Shown: positions 37,301 to 47,860, counted from the stretch's first letter. The stretch: 64,000 bases of DNA from Streptomyces sp. NBC_00483 (GCF_036013745.1 NZ_CP107880.1:6076001-6140000), one strand, 5' to 3'. Translations and numbers: made by a program. The notes: generated from the letters alone by a model not told the origin.

Positions 37301-39028
37301 ATGACCGAGACCGCCGTACCCCACGCAGACCCGGCGTCCGGGTCGCCCGCAGGAGGGCCCGACGGGCGGGCCCCGAAGCGCAGTTACGCCAAGCTGGCCG
37401 CCGACGAGTCCCGCGAGGACTACTCGCTGCGCTATGCCCCGCACTCCTACCGGCGCTGGTCCGAGACCACCGTCGCCTCCACCGCGCTCGGCGGCATCGC
37501 CTACCTCGCGGACTTCGCGATCGGCGCGTCCATCGTCTTCACGTACGGATTCACCAGCGGGCTCGCCTCGATCCTGTGCGCGGCGACGATCATCTTCACC
37601 ACCGGCATCCCGATCGCCCGGGCCTGCGCCAAGTACGGCCTGGACATGGATCTGATCACCCGGGGCGCCGGCTTCGGCTACTTCGGCTCGACGCTGACGT
37701 CCCTCATCTACGCCTCGTTCACGTTCATCTTCTTCGCGCTCGAAGGCTCGATCATGGCGCAGGCGATGCACGAGGTCTTCGGACTTCCGCTGCCCATCGG
37801 GTACTTGCTGACCACGCTGATCGTGATCCCGATCGTGTTCCGCGGGATGGGCGCGCTCGCCAAGGTGCAGGCGTGGACGCAGCCGATCTGGCTGATCGGG
37901 CTTGTCCTGCCCTTCGTGATCCTGCTCTTCAACTCGCCGGGTTCCTTCGGTGACTTCACCAGCTTCGGCGGGACCGAGGGCGCGGGCAGCGGCTTCTCCT
38001 GGCTCGGCTTTGGGCTCGGCACCGGCGTCGCGCTCTCGCTCATCGCGCAGATCGGCGAGCAGGCCGACTACCTCCGGTTCATGCCGGCCAAGACGGAAGC
38101 GAACAAGAAGCGGTGGAATCTGGCCGTTCTGGCGGCGGGACCCGGCTGGGTGATCATCGGCGCCGCCAAGCAGATCGGCGGCGCGCTCCTCGCCTTCGTA
38201 GCCCTCGAAGCGGTCGGCAAGACGCACGCGCTCGAACCCATCGCACCGCAGGTCGAGGCGCTCAAGCCGTGGCTCGGCTCGGTCGCGCTGCCCGTCGCCG
38301 CGCTCTTCGTGGTGGTCTCCCAGATCAAGATCAACGTCACCAACGCGTACAGCGGTTCGCTGTCCTGGTCGAACTTCTTCTCCCGCGTGACGCACCGGCA
38401 CCCCGGCCGCGTCTGGTACATCTTCCTCAACCTCGCCATCGCGCTGACGCTGATGGAAATGAACATGTTCGCGGCTCTGAACAAGCTGCTCGGCTTCTAC
38501 TCGAACGTGGGCATCGCCTGGATCGCGGCCGTCGCCGCCGACCTCGTCATCAACAAGCGGGTGGGCTGGAGCCCCAAGTACATCGAGTTCAAGCGGGCGT
38601 ACCTGTACGCGGTGAACCCGGCCGGATTCGGCGCCATGGTGATCGCCTCGGTCGTCTCGATCCTGGCGTTCTTCGGACTCTTCGGTGAGTACGCCGAGGC
38701 CTTCTCCACCTTCATCGCCGCGGGCCTCGCGCTGATCCTGTGCCCGCTCATCGCCTGGGCCACCAAGGGCAGGTACTACCTGGCGCGGCCGAACCCGGTG
38801 AACGGGCCGGACGTCGAGTTCGCAGAGGGCACCGACATCACCGCGACCCACACGTGCACCGTCTGCGAGACCGCGTACGAACTCCCGGACATCGCCGACT
38901 GCCCGGCCCACTCGGGCCCGATCTGCTCGCTCTGCTGTTCCCTCGACGCCGACTGCGGCGACCTCTGCACCAAGAAGCCGACGGGCGAACCGGTGCTGAT
39001 GCCGATGCCGGAGGTACGTACGCGCTGA
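37301..39028 (+). CDS. NCS1-family purine/cytosine permease with cysteine-rich tail
   Basis: 575 aa, longer than CodB-type permeases (~420-490 aa). About 12 membrane segments span residues ~60-495. The cytosolic C-terminus from ~515 carries eight cysteines at 519, 522, 534, 542, 545, 546, 552 and 556, in CTVCETAYELPD, DCPAHSGPICSLCC and DADCGDLC. This looks like a zinc-ribbon or metal-binding module, unusual for a nucleobase transporter. The protein should import a nucleobase, hydantoin or related compound. It may be regulated by the upstream GntR protein. A strong terminator follows. Confidence 0.9.
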   Translation: MTETAVPHADPASGSPAGGPDGRAPKRSYAKLAADESREDYSLRYAPHSYRRWSETTVASTALGGIAYLADFAIGASIVFTYGFTSGLASILCAATIIFTTGIPIARACAKYGLDMDLITRGAGFGYFGSTLTSLIYASFTFIFFALEGSIMAQAMHEVFGLPLPIGYLLTTLIVIPIVFRGMGALAKVQAWTQPIWLIGLVLPFVILLFNSPGSFGDFTSFGGTEGAGSGFSWLGFGLGTGVALSLIAQIGEQADYLRFMPAKTEANKKRWNLAVLAAGPGWVIIGAAKQIGGALLAFVALEAVGKTHALEPIAPQVEALKPWLGSVALPVAALFVVVSQIKINVTNAYSGSLSWSNFFSRVTHRHPGRVWYIFLNLAIALTLMEMNMFAALNKLLGFYSNVGIAWIAAVAADLVINKRVGWSPKYIEFKRAYLYAVNPAGFGAMVIASVVSILAFFGLFGEYAEAFSTFIAAGLALILCPLIAWATKGRYYLARPNPVNGPDVEFAEGTDITATHTCTVCETAYELPDIADCPAHSGPICSLCCSLDADCGDLCTKKPTGEPVLMPMPEVRTR

Positions 39029-39047
39029 AGCCGTACCGGAGGTGACT

Positions 39048-39080
39048 GAGGGGGCGCACCCACGGGGGGTGCGCCCCCTC
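39048..39080 (+). terminator. Terminator after the NCS1 permease
   Basis: GAGGGGGCGCACCC (39048-39061) pairs perfectly with GGGTGCGCCCCCTC (39067-39080), a 14-bp stem with a 5-nt loop. Confidence 0.85.
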
Positions 39081-39258
39081 GGTTCGTCGTCCGTGTGTTC
39101 GGCCCGTGGCTTGTTGCGTATCTCTTTGTGCCAATCCGTATCCGGTGCGTGAAGGTCAGGCGTAGGCTCGGGCATATGCGGTTTGCGGTTTCCTCGGGGA
39201 TGGGAGGCAGGGCGCGATGCGAGTCGAGGCCGGCGTGGCCAGGGAGGGGCGGGGCGCG

Positions 39259-39453
39259 ATGAGCGACAGCACGACCACACTTCCGTGGCAGGTCATCCGC
39301 GAGGACGACAACGGGAACCGCTACCGGGTGGGCCGTTACGCCACGAAGGCCGAGGCCCAGCGCATGGCCGACAGTCTCGACGACCGCAGGGGCCACCAGC
39401 CGACGTACTGGGTGGAGCGCCTGGGGCAGGGGCGGAACGGTACGGCGCTCTGA
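39259..39453 (+). CDS. Small SPOR-like domain protein
   Basis: 64 aa from the ATG at 39259. LPWQVIREDDNGNRYRVGRYATKAEAQRMADSLDDRRGHQPTYWVERL is nearly the whole protein and has the beta-alpha-beta outline of a SPOR/cell-wall-binding repeat (YRVGRYATKAEAQ). Such small proteins recur in streptomycetes; function is unknown. An ATG at 39217 would add 14 residues of poor composition. Confidence 0.8.
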   Translation: MSDSTTTLPWQVIREDDNGNRYRVGRYATKAEAQRMADSLDDRRGHQPTYWVERLGQGRNGTAL

Positions 39454-39474
39454 GGGAGTCATAGGCTCCGGCGC

Positions 39475-39882
39475 ATGCCCCCTGAATCACCATCACCGAC
39501 CGTCGTGGTCGCCGCGGCCCTGTACGACACCGATGAGCGGCTGCTCGCCGCGCGGCGCAGTGCGCCCCCGGAACTCGCGGGCCGTTGGGAGCTTCCCGGC
39601 GGCAAGGTCGAACCCGGCGAGACGCCGGAGCGGGCGCTCGTCCGCGAGCTGCGCGAGGAACTCGGCATCGACGCCGAACCGCTCGCCCGGGTGCCGGGTG
39701 AATGGCCCCTGAAGGCCGGATACGTACTGCGGGTGTGGCGCTGCCACCTGCGCTCCGGCACCCCGAGCCCCCTCCAGGACCACGACGAGCTGCGCTGGCT
39801 GACGGCGGACGAGGTGTGGTCCGTGGACTGGCTCGACCAGGACGTCCCCGCGGTGAAAGAGGTCCTGCGGGATCGCCTCTGA
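39475..39882 (+). CDS. MutT-type Nudix hydrolase
   Basis: 135 aa. The Nudix box GX5EX7REUXEEXGU is complete in GGKVEPGETPERALVRELREELGI (residues ~42-65). The short single-domain form and N-terminal VVVAAALYDTDERLLAARRS suit a MutT-like 8-oxo-(d)GTP or CTP pyrophosphohydrolase that sanitises nucleotide pools. It begins 21 bp after the SPOR-like gene. Confidence 0.92.
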   Translation: MPPESPSPTVVVAAALYDTDERLLAARRSAPPELAGRWELPGGKVEPGETPERALVRELREELGIDAEPLARVPGEWPLKAGYVLRVWRCHLRSGTPSPLQDHDELRWLTADEVWSVDWLDQDVPAVKEVLRDRL

Positions 39883-40026
39883 CGGGGGCTTGTGCCCGCC
39901 TCCCACGCGCCTCGCCTACGCCGTCCGTGCCACGGCGCACCCCACTTCGCGATAGCGCGCCGCTCCGTCCGGGTATATCCCGATTAACCCTATGAAACCG
40001 GACAGGGTCCTTCGCGGGCCAGGGAT

Positions 40027-40485
40027 GTGATCCGCGTGCTCCACACTGAAGGCGACTGCGTCGAGTGGGCCTTTCCCGCCGACCCGTCGGCCGTCCGAAG
40101 GGCGCGCGCCGCGGTGCGCGGACAACTCGTCGAATGGGAGCTCGAAGAGCTCGCCGATATCGCCGCGCTGCTGGTCAGCGAGCTGGTGACCAATTCCCTG
40201 CGATATGCGTCCGGGCCCATCGGCGTACGGCTCGCCCGCCCGCCCGAGACCTCCGGAGTCCTCCTGGTGGAGGTCTCCGACCCGCTGCCCGACCCGCCCT
40301 GTGCCCGCACCGCGGCCCCCGACGAGGAGGGCGGGCGCGGGCTTCAGCTGGTGACGGAGGTGTCCCGGCGCTGGGGCACACGGCCCGGCGGGGAGCGGTC
40401 GGGCGGGAAGACCGGGAAAACGGTGTGGTTCGAGCTGTCGCTGCCGGGTGAGGAGACCCCCGAGGTGAGGAGACGCCCGAGGTGA
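40027..40485 (+). CDS. RsbW-type ATP-binding (HATPase_c_2) protein
   Basis: 152 aa, GTG start. The N box ALLVSELVTNSLRYA (~47-61) and glycine-rich EEGGRGLQLVTEVSRRWG and GKTVWFELSLPG motifs identify the GHKL fold of anti-sigma factor kinases. Closely related motifs occur in the C-terminal domain of the next protein (SELVTNALRYG, DEGGRGLQLVG, GKTVWFELPLP), pointing to duplication. It probably binds or phosphorylates an anti-anti-sigma partner. A 17-bp tandem array (40448-40515) spans its stop codon, so the C-terminal residues are repeat-encoded. Confidence 0.9.
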   Translation: MIRVLHTEGDCVEWAFPADPSAVRRARAAVRGQLVEWELEELADIAALLVSELVTNSLRYASGPIGVRLARPPETSGVLLVEVSDPLPDPPCARTAAPDEEGGRGLQLVTEVSRRWGTRPGGERSGGKTGKTVWFELSLPGEETPEVRRRPR

Positions 40486-40515
40486 GGAGGCGCTCAAGGT
40501 TAGGAGGCGCCCGAG
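40448..40515 (+). repeat. Four tandem 17-bp repeats over the 3' end of the ATPase gene
   Basis: Units start at 40448, 40465, 40482 and 40499 and follow GTGAGGAGRCGCCCGAG with one to four differences. The TGA stop (40483-40485) lies in the third unit. Because 17 is not a multiple of three, each copy is read in a different frame. Confidence 0.9.
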
Positions 40516-40594
40516 CGGGACAGACGCGGGTGTGAGGGAGCAGGTGTGAGATGCCGTGTGTGGGCGCACCCGCACCCTGGGTACGGAAACAGAC

Positions 40595-40624
40595 GGTCCC
40601 GACGGGCCAAAAAGCGTCGGGACC
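40595..40624 (+). terminator. Hairpin in the leader of the PP2C phosphatase gene
   Basis: GGTCCCGACG (40595-40604) pairs with CGTCGGGACC (40615-40624), a perfect 10-bp stem with a 10-nt loop. It lies ~110 bp before the phosphatase GTG and may end the upstream transcript or act as a leader structure. The rest of 40486-40732 holds the 17-bp array and the small palindrome AACAC-C-GTGTT (40639-40649). Confidence 0.5.
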
Positions 40625-40732
40625 ATGGTGTGATCGTGAACACCGTGTTGCGCGGCTCCGTAGTGCTGGATACTGCGTGCAGCCGCCTCGGTGACCGGTG
40701 CCGGACGCGGTGAGCTGGAGGGGACGGTTCGC

Positions 40733-43477
40733 GTGAGCGAGATACCAGCGAAGGGAAGGGTGTCCGAGGACCCCTCGGGCGCGACCTCGGCGTCGCGCGC
40801 GGAGCGGGTGCCTCCGGGCGGTGACGCTCCTGATGCCGCGGGCACGGAGCGCGCGGAACCGATCCCGGAACAGGAAGCGGACGCCTCCTCGGCGCTCCCC
40901 GAGGAATCCTTCGGCCGGCCCGACCTCTGGCAGGCGAGCCCGCCGGGTTCGATCTACGACTACATCAAGGTCGCCTCCTTCTCGATCGGCTCCGACGGCG
41001 CGATCGACCAGTGGAGCCGGCGGGCCGCCCAGCTCTTCGGGGTCCCGCCCGGGGAGGCCGTGGGCAAGGACCCCATCGAGGCCTTCGTCCCCGCGGACCT
41101 GCGTGAGCGCGGCCACCGCAAGATGGCGGAGATCCTGGACGGGCAGGAGTGGACGGGCGTCGTCCCGTTCCGGGTGCCGGCGTCCGGCTCCTCAGAAGCG
41201 GCGGAAGCGGAACCGCGAGCGGAGGCGCCGCTCGCGGCCGGCGCGGGAGCGACGGGGCTCGCCGAGATCTATGTGATGCCGACGACCACCGAGTCCGGCG
41301 AGCGCGCCGCGGTGTGCATCGTCGTCGACGTACAGACGCTGCGCCACATCGAGACCGACCTCGCGTCCTCGCAGGCCATTTTCGGCCAATCTCCCTTCGG
41401 CTTCCTGCTGTTCGGCACCGACCTCAAGGTCCTGCGCACCAACCGCACCCTCACCGCGGTCTTCGGCGGCCACGTCGACGACCACCACGGCCGGACCGTC
41501 CACGACTATCTGCCGCGGCACGAGGCCGACCGCGTGCAGGGCGCGCTGCGCCGGGTCCTGGAGACGGGCGACGCGGTCACCGACATGCAACTGGTCGGCC
41601 CCGCCCCGGAGTCCACCGAGCGGCGGCACTGGTCGATCAACCTCTACCGCGTGCACAGCGGTACGGGCCGCCCCATCGGCGTCGCCGGCCTCGCCACCGA
41701 CGTCACCCGCAGGCACGCCGCGGCCCGCGAGGCCGCGCACGCCCGCCGCAACCTGGCGCTCCTGAACGAGGCGGGCTCCCGGATCGGCAACTCGCTCGAC
41801 CTGGAGACGACCGCCCGCGAGCTCCTCGACGTCGTCGTCCCCGGCTTCTGCGACCTCGCGTCCGTGGACCTGTACCAAGGGCTGCTCGCGGGCGACGAGG
41901 CACCGCCGGGCCTCGCCGACGGCAGCGCCGAACTGCGCAGGGTGGCCGCCGCGAGCGCCGTCGCCGACGTGCCGTTCCTCGACCTCGGAGGCGAGGCCCC
42001 CGTCAACGTGGGGGCGGTGCACCGCTTCGCGTTCAACTCGCCCTGCGCGCACGCCCTGCGCACCGCGCGTCCGCAGACGCTGCCCACCGAGCAGCGCGGC
42101 CTCGTGCAGTCCACGCTCGCCGTGCCGATGGTCGCGCACGACACGGTCGTCGGGCTCGTGCAGTTCTCCCGGACGAAGGGCAGCGAGCCGTTCACCGACC
42201 GGGACCGGGCGCTCGCCGTGGAGCTGGCGGCGCGCGCCGCGGTCTGTATCGACAACGCGCGCCTGTACCGCCGCGAGCACGAGCGCGCGCTGATCCTCCA
42301 GCGCTCCCTGCTGCCGCCGGACGACCCGGAGGCGGCAGGACTCGACATCGCCTGCCGCTACCGGCCGGGCAACGCCGCGACCGAGGTCGGCGGCGACTGG
42401 TTCGACGTCATCGAACTCCCCGGGCACCGCACCGCGTTGGTCGTCGGCGACGTCATGGGGCGCGGACTGCGCGCCGCCGTCGCCATGGGTGAACTGCGCA
42501 CCGCCGTACGTACGTTGTCCCTGCTCGACCTCGAACCGGCCGAAGTGCTCAGCGCGTTGGACGAGATCGCGCGCGGCCTCGGCGCCCCCGGCGGCGCCCA
42601 GCAGGGCACCCGCCCCGCCCGCTCCGCGCGCTCCTTCGGCGGCGAGGACCTCTCCGAGGTGTACCTCGCCACCTGTGTCTACGCGGTGTACGACGCGGTC
42701 ACCAGGCGCTGCACATTCGCCAACGCGGGACACCTGCCGCCGGTCCTCGTCGAACCCGGCGAGGGCGCGCTCATGCTCGACGTGCCGCCCGGGATGCCGC
42801 TCGGCGTCGGCGGCGAGCCGTTCGAGGAGGTGGAGGTGGAGCTGCCGGAGGGCGCGCTGCTCGCCCTCTACACGGACGGCCTGGTGGAATCCCGCGACCA
42901 TCCGCTCGACGAGGGCCTCTCGGCCTTCCGCAACGCGCTCGACGACCCCTCCCCGGTGCTCGAGGACGCCTGCGACCACGTCCTCAACACCCTCGACACC
43001 CATCACGGGGAGGACGACATCGCGCTCCTCATGGCCCGTGTGCAGGGGCTGCCGAGCGGGAACGTCGGCGACTGGACGCTGCCGCGCGAGCCGAAGTCGG
43101 TGGGCAGGGCCCGCGAGTACGCGCGGACGCAGCTGTCGAGCTGGGGCATGGAGAGCCTCGTCGACACGTCGGAGCTCTTGGTCAGCGAGCTGGTCACCAA
43201 CGCGCTGCGGTACGGCGAGGGCGACATCAGGCTCCGTCTCCTCCTCGACCGCACGCTGGTGTGCGAGGTGTGGGACGCGGGTCTCGTGCAGCCGCGCCGC
43301 CGCAGGGCGCGGGACACGGACGAGGGCGGCCGCGGGCTTCAGCTCGTCGGACTGCTGAGCGCCGCGTGGGGCTCGCGCCGGACGCCGCGCGGGAAGACGG
43401 TCTGGTTCGAGTTGCCGCTGCCGGACGGGGAGACGGGCCTGGCGGACCCGACGGAGGCGCTGCTCAGCCTGTTCTGA
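40733..43477 (+). CDS. PAS-PAS-GAF-PP2C(SpoIIE)-HATPase phosphatase/anti-sigma hybrid
   Basis: 914 aa from the GTG at 40733, which has GGAGGGG about 10 nt upstream; a GTG at 40691 is the alternative. Domains in order: disordered N-terminus (1-70), PAS (~76-205), PAS (~210-325), GAF (~340-510), SpoIIE/PP2C phosphatase (~525-770) with GGDWFD (553-558) as metal motif, and an RsbW-type ATPase (~785-895) with SELVTNALRYG and DEGGRGLQLVG. Such proteins sense a signal, then dephosphorylate an anti-anti-sigma factor while the ATPase may phosphorylate it. No STAS or sigma gene is adjacent. No membrane segment is seen. Confidence 0.92.
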   Translation: MSEIPAKGRVSEDPSGATSASRAERVPPGGDAPDAAGTERAEPIPEQEADASSALPEESFGRPDLWQASPPGSIYDYIKVASFSIGSDGAIDQWSRRAAQLFGVPPGEAVGKDPIEAFVPADLRERGHRKMAEILDGQEWTGVVPFRVPASGSSEAAEAEPRAEAPLAAGAGATGLAEIYVMPTTTESGERAAVCIVVDVQTLRHIETDLASSQAIFGQSPFGFLLFGTDLKVLRTNRTLTAVFGGHVDDHHGRTVHDYLPRHEADRVQGALRRVLETGDAVTDMQLVGPAPESTERRHWSINLYRVHSGTGRPIGVAGLATDVTRRHAAAREAAHARRNLALLNEAGSRIGNSLDLETTARELLDVVVPGFCDLASVDLYQGLLAGDEAPPGLADGSAELRRVAAASAVADVPFLDLGGEAPVNVGAVHRFAFNSPCAHALRTARPQTLPTEQRGLVQSTLAVPMVAHDTVVGLVQFSRTKGSEPFTDRDRALAVELAARAAVCIDNARLYRREHERALILQRSLLPPDDPEAAGLDIACRYRPGNAATEVGGDWFDVIELPGHRTALVVGDVMGRGLRAAVAMGELRTAVRTLSLLDLEPAEVLSALDEIARGLGAPGGAQQGTRPARSARSFGGEDLSEVYLATCVYAVYDAVTRRCTFANAGHLPPVLVEPGEGALMLDVPPGMPLGVGGEPFEEVEVELPEGALLALYTDGLVESRDHPLDEGLSAFRNALDDPSPVLEDACDHVLNTLDTHHGEDDIALLMARVQGLPSGNVGDWTLPREPKSVGRAREYARTQLSSWGMESLVDTSELLVSELVTNALRYGEGDIRLRLLLDRTLVCEVWDAGLVQPRRRRARDTDEGGRGLQLVGLLSAAWGSRRTPRGKTVWFELPLPDGETGLADPTEALLSLF

Positions 43478-45016
<1,539 letters not shown>

Positions 45017-45038
45017 CTCCGTCGGTTGACCGGTGATC

Positions 45039-45072
45039 GAAGGGGGCACCCCGGCCACGGGGTGCCCCCTTC
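45039..45072. terminator. Terminator after argG
   Basis: GAAGGGGGCACCCCG (45039-45053) pairs with CGGGGTGCCCCCTTC (45058-45072), a perfect 15-bp stem with the loop GCCA. Confidence 0.9.
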
Positions 45073-45104
45073 ATCCCGTGATGGCGGCGGCGTTCGCACA
45101 CGTC

Positions 45105-45148
45105 GCGGGGCTCCGCCCCGGGCCCCGCTGCTCAATCGCCGCAGGGGC
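45105..45148. repeat. Streptomyces-type GC-rich intergenic repeat, copy D (inverted)
   Basis: CGGGGCTCCGCCCCGGGCCCC is the reverse complement of the core of copies A and C, followed by GCTCAATCGCC, matching the inverse of GGCGATTGAG in copy A. It lies between the convergent argG and iron-sulfur subunit genes. Confidence 0.75.
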
Positions 45149-45916
45149 TCACGAGCGGCGGCGGATTTTGTTGCCCAGCCACACCACCGGATCGTACTTG
45201 CGGTCGGCTGCCCTTTCCTTCAAGGGGATCAGGGCGTTGTCGGTGATGTGGATGCCCTCGGGGCAGACCTCCGTGCAGCACTTGGTGATGTTGCAGTAGC
45301 CGAGGCCGTGTTCGTCCTGGGCCGTGCGTTTGCGGTCGAGGCCCTCGTCCGAGGCCGAGTCCAGCGGGTGCATGTCGAGTTCCGCGACGCGCATCAGGAA
45401 GCGGGGGCCCGCGAAGGCCGTCTTGTTGTCCTCGTGGTCACGGACGACATGGCAGGTGTCCTGGCACAGGAAGCACTCGATGCACTTGCGGAACTCCTGT
45501 GGGCGGTCGACGTCCTCCTGCATCATCCGGTACTCGCCGGGACCGACCCCGGCGGGCGGGACGAAGGCCGGGACCTCGCGGGCCTTCCGGTAGTTGAAGC
45601 CGACGTCGGTGACGAGATCGCGTACGACGGGGAAGGCGCGCAGCGGCGTGACCGTGATCACCTCGTCACGCGTGAACACCGACATGCGGGTCATGCACAA
45701 CAGTCGCGGCCGCCCGTTGATCTCCGCCGAGCACGAACCGCACTTGCCCGCCTTGCAGTTCCAGCGGACCGCCAGGTCGGGGGTCTGCGTCGCCTGCAGC
45801 CGGTGGATGATGTCGAGGACGACCTCGCCGTCGTTCACCTCGACCTTGAAGTCCTCCAGGCCGCCCCCGCCGACGTCGCCCCGCCACACCCGGAAGGCCG
45901 CCTCGTAGCTGCTCAC
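45149..45916 (-). CDS. Succinate dehydrogenase/fumarate reductase iron-sulfur subunit
   Basis: 255 aa from the GTG at 45916, which overlaps the flavoprotein stop as GTGA. Cluster ligands are complete: [2Fe-2S] C54, C59, C62 and C74 (WNCKAGKCGSC, LLC); [4Fe-4S] C145, C148, C151 with C218; and [3Fe-4S] C155, C208 and C214-type positions (CIECFLCQDTC, CNITKCCTEVCP). It carries electrons from the flavoprotein to quinone. Last gene of the operon. Confidence 0.95.
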   Translation of the reverse strand: MSSYEAAFRVWRGDVGGGGLEDFKVEVNDGEVVLDIIHRLQATQTPDLAVRWNCKAGKCGSCSAEINGRPRLLCMTRMSVFTRDEVITVTPLRAFPVVRDLVTDVGFNYRKAREVPAFVPPAGVGPGEYRMMQEDVDRPQEFRKCIECFLCQDTCHVVRDHEDNKTAFAGPRFLMRVAELDMHPLDSASDEGLDRKRTAQDEHGLGYCNITKCCTEVCPEGIHITDNALIPLKERAADRKYDPVVWLGNKIRRRS

Positions 45917-47844
45917 TCGAAAAGCTCCTCTTCGGCCAGGTACTTCACCAGCTCCTCCTTCTCGAACAGGGCGAGCAGGTCGGGGCGGATGGGTTCGGTG
46001 GTCTCGCGGGTGAGCGTGATCTGGCCACGCACCGGGTCCGTGGCCGCCAACCCGCCGGAGGGATCGCGGAGTTGGCACAGCAGATTCGCCCGCCGCCACT
46101 CCCGGCTCATCGCCGGATGGTCCTCACGGGTGTGCCCGCCCCGCGACTCCGTGCGCTCCAGCGCGGCCCGCGCGATGCACTCGCTGACCAGCAGCATGTT
46201 GCGCAGGTCGAGCGCGAGGTGCCAGCCCGGATTGAACTGGCGGTGCCCCTCGACACCGGCCCGCCGCGCCCGCACCCGCAGATCCCCGAGCTTGCGCAGC
46301 GCCTGCTCCATCTCGGCCTCCCGCCGGATGATGCCGACCAGGTCGTTCATCGCCTGCTGGAGCTCCTGGTGCAAGGTGTACGGGTTCTCGGGCGCGACGC
46401 CCTCCTCCTGGCCCTCCGCCGAGAAGGGCCGCAGTGCCTCTGCCGCCGCCGTGTCGATCTGCTCGTCGTCCACGGCCGGACGGACCGTGTGCGAGGCCGC
46501 GTACGTCGCCGCGTGCAGGCCCGCCCGCCGGCCGAACACCAGCAGGTCGGAGAGCGAGTTGCCGCCGAGCCGGTTGGAGCCGTGCATGCCGCCGGCCACC
46601 TCACCGGCCGCGTAGAGACCCGGCACGCCGCGCGCCGCCGCCGTGTCCGACTCGACGGCGATGCCGCCCATCACGTAGTGACAGGTCGGCCCGACCTCCA
46701 TCGCCTCGGCCGTGATGTCGACGTCCGCCAGCTCCTTGAACTGGTGGTACATGGACGGCAGTCGGCGCCGGATCCGCTCGGCGGGCATCCGGGTCGAGAC
46801 GTCGAGGAAGACGCCGCCGTGCGGAGAGCCGCGCCCCGCCTTGACCTCCGCGTTGATGGCCCGCGCCACCTCGTCGCGCGGCAGCAGCTCGGGGGGCCGG
46901 CGGTTGCGGTCCGGGTCCTCGTACCAGCGGTCGCCCTCCTCCTCCGACTGCGCGTACTTCTCCTTGAAGACGTCGGGGATGTAGTCGAACATGAACCGCT
47001 TGCCCTCGGAGTTGCGCAGCACCCCGCCGTCGCCGCGCACCGACTCCGTGACGAGGATTCCCTTCACCGAGGGCGGCCAGACCATGCCCGTCGGGTGGAA
47101 CTGCACGAACTCCATGTTGAGCAGCGGTGCTCCGGAGAGCAGCGCGAGCGCGTGCCCGTCGCCCGTGTACTCCCACGAGTTCGACGTCACCTTGAAGGAC
47201 TTGCCGATGCCACCGGTCGCAAGCACCACGCTCGGCGCCTCGATGACGAAGAAGCGCCCGCTCTCCCGCTCGTAGCAGAAGGTGCCGGAGACCTGGCCGT
47301 CGTCGTCCTTCAGGATCCGGGTGACCGTGCACTCCTGGAAGACCTTCAGGCCGGACTCGTAGTCGCCGGTCTCCTTGAAGTCCTGCTGCTGGAGCTGGAC
47401 GATCTTCTGCTGGAGCGTGCGGATCAGTTCGAGTCCCGTACGGTCGCCGACGTGCGCGAGCCGCGGGTACTCGTGCCCGCCGAAGTTGCGCTGCGAGATC
47501 CGCCCGTCGCCGGTGCGGTCGAACAGGGCGCCCCAGGTCTCCAACTCCCATACGCGGTCGGGGGCTTCCTGTGCGTGCAGCTCCGCCATCCGCCACTGGT
47601 TGAGGAATTTGCCGCCGCGCATCGTGTCGCGGAAATGCACCTGCCAGCTGTCACCGGAGTTCACATTGCCCATGGAGGCCGCGATGCCGCCCTCCGCCAT
47701 CACCGTGTGGGCCTTGCCGAACAGGGACTTGCAGATCACCGCCGTACGGGCACCCCGCTCACGCGCCTCGATCGCGGCCCGAAGCCCCGCGCCACCGGCG
47801 CCCACCACGACAACATCCCACTGCTGCCGCTCAACCGAACTCAT
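45913..47844 (-). CDS. Succinate dehydrogenase/fumarate reductase flavoprotein subunit
   Basis: 643 aa. FAD-binding VVVVGAGGAGLRAAIEA, the covalent-FAD histidine H46 in SLFGKAHTVMAEGG, FVQFHPTGMVWPPSVKG and LVTESVRGDGG at the dicarboxylate site, and a C-terminal HTREDHPAMSREWRRANLLC. It oxidises succinate or reduces fumarate at the membrane. The order membrane subunit, flavoprotein, iron-sulfur subunit and the large membrane subunit suggest the Streptomyces alternate SDH rather than the four-gene sdhCDAB. Confidence 0.95.
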   Translation of the reverse strand: MSSVERQQWDVVVVGAGGAGLRAAIEARERGARTAVICKSLFGKAHTVMAEGGIAASMGNVNSGDSWQVHFRDTMRGGKFLNQWRMAELHAQEAPDRVWELETWGALFDRTGDGRISQRNFGGHEYPRLAHVGDRTGLELIRTLQQKIVQLQQQDFKETGDYESGLKVFQECTVTRILKDDDGQVSGTFCYERESGRFFVIEAPSVVLATGGIGKSFKVTSNSWEYTGDGHALALLSGAPLLNMEFVQFHPTGMVWPPSVKGILVTESVRGDGGVLRNSEGKRFMFDYIPDVFKEKYAQSEEEGDRWYEDPDRNRRPPELLPRDEVARAINAEVKAGRGSPHGGVFLDVSTRMPAERIRRRLPSMYHQFKELADVDITAEAMEVGPTCHYVMGGIAVESDTAAARGVPGLYAAGEVAGGMHGSNRLGGNSLSDLLVFGRRAGLHAATYAASHTVRPAVDDEQIDTAAAEALRPFSAEGQEEGVAPENPYTLHQELQQAMNDLVGIIRREAEMEQALRKLGDLRVRARRAGVEGHRQFNPGWHLALDLRNMLLVSECIARAALERTESRGGHTREDHPAMSREWRRANLLCQLRDPSGGLAATDPVRGQITLTRETTEPIRPDLLALFEKEELVKYLAEEELFE

Positions 47845-47860
47845 CGATACGCCCCAACCA

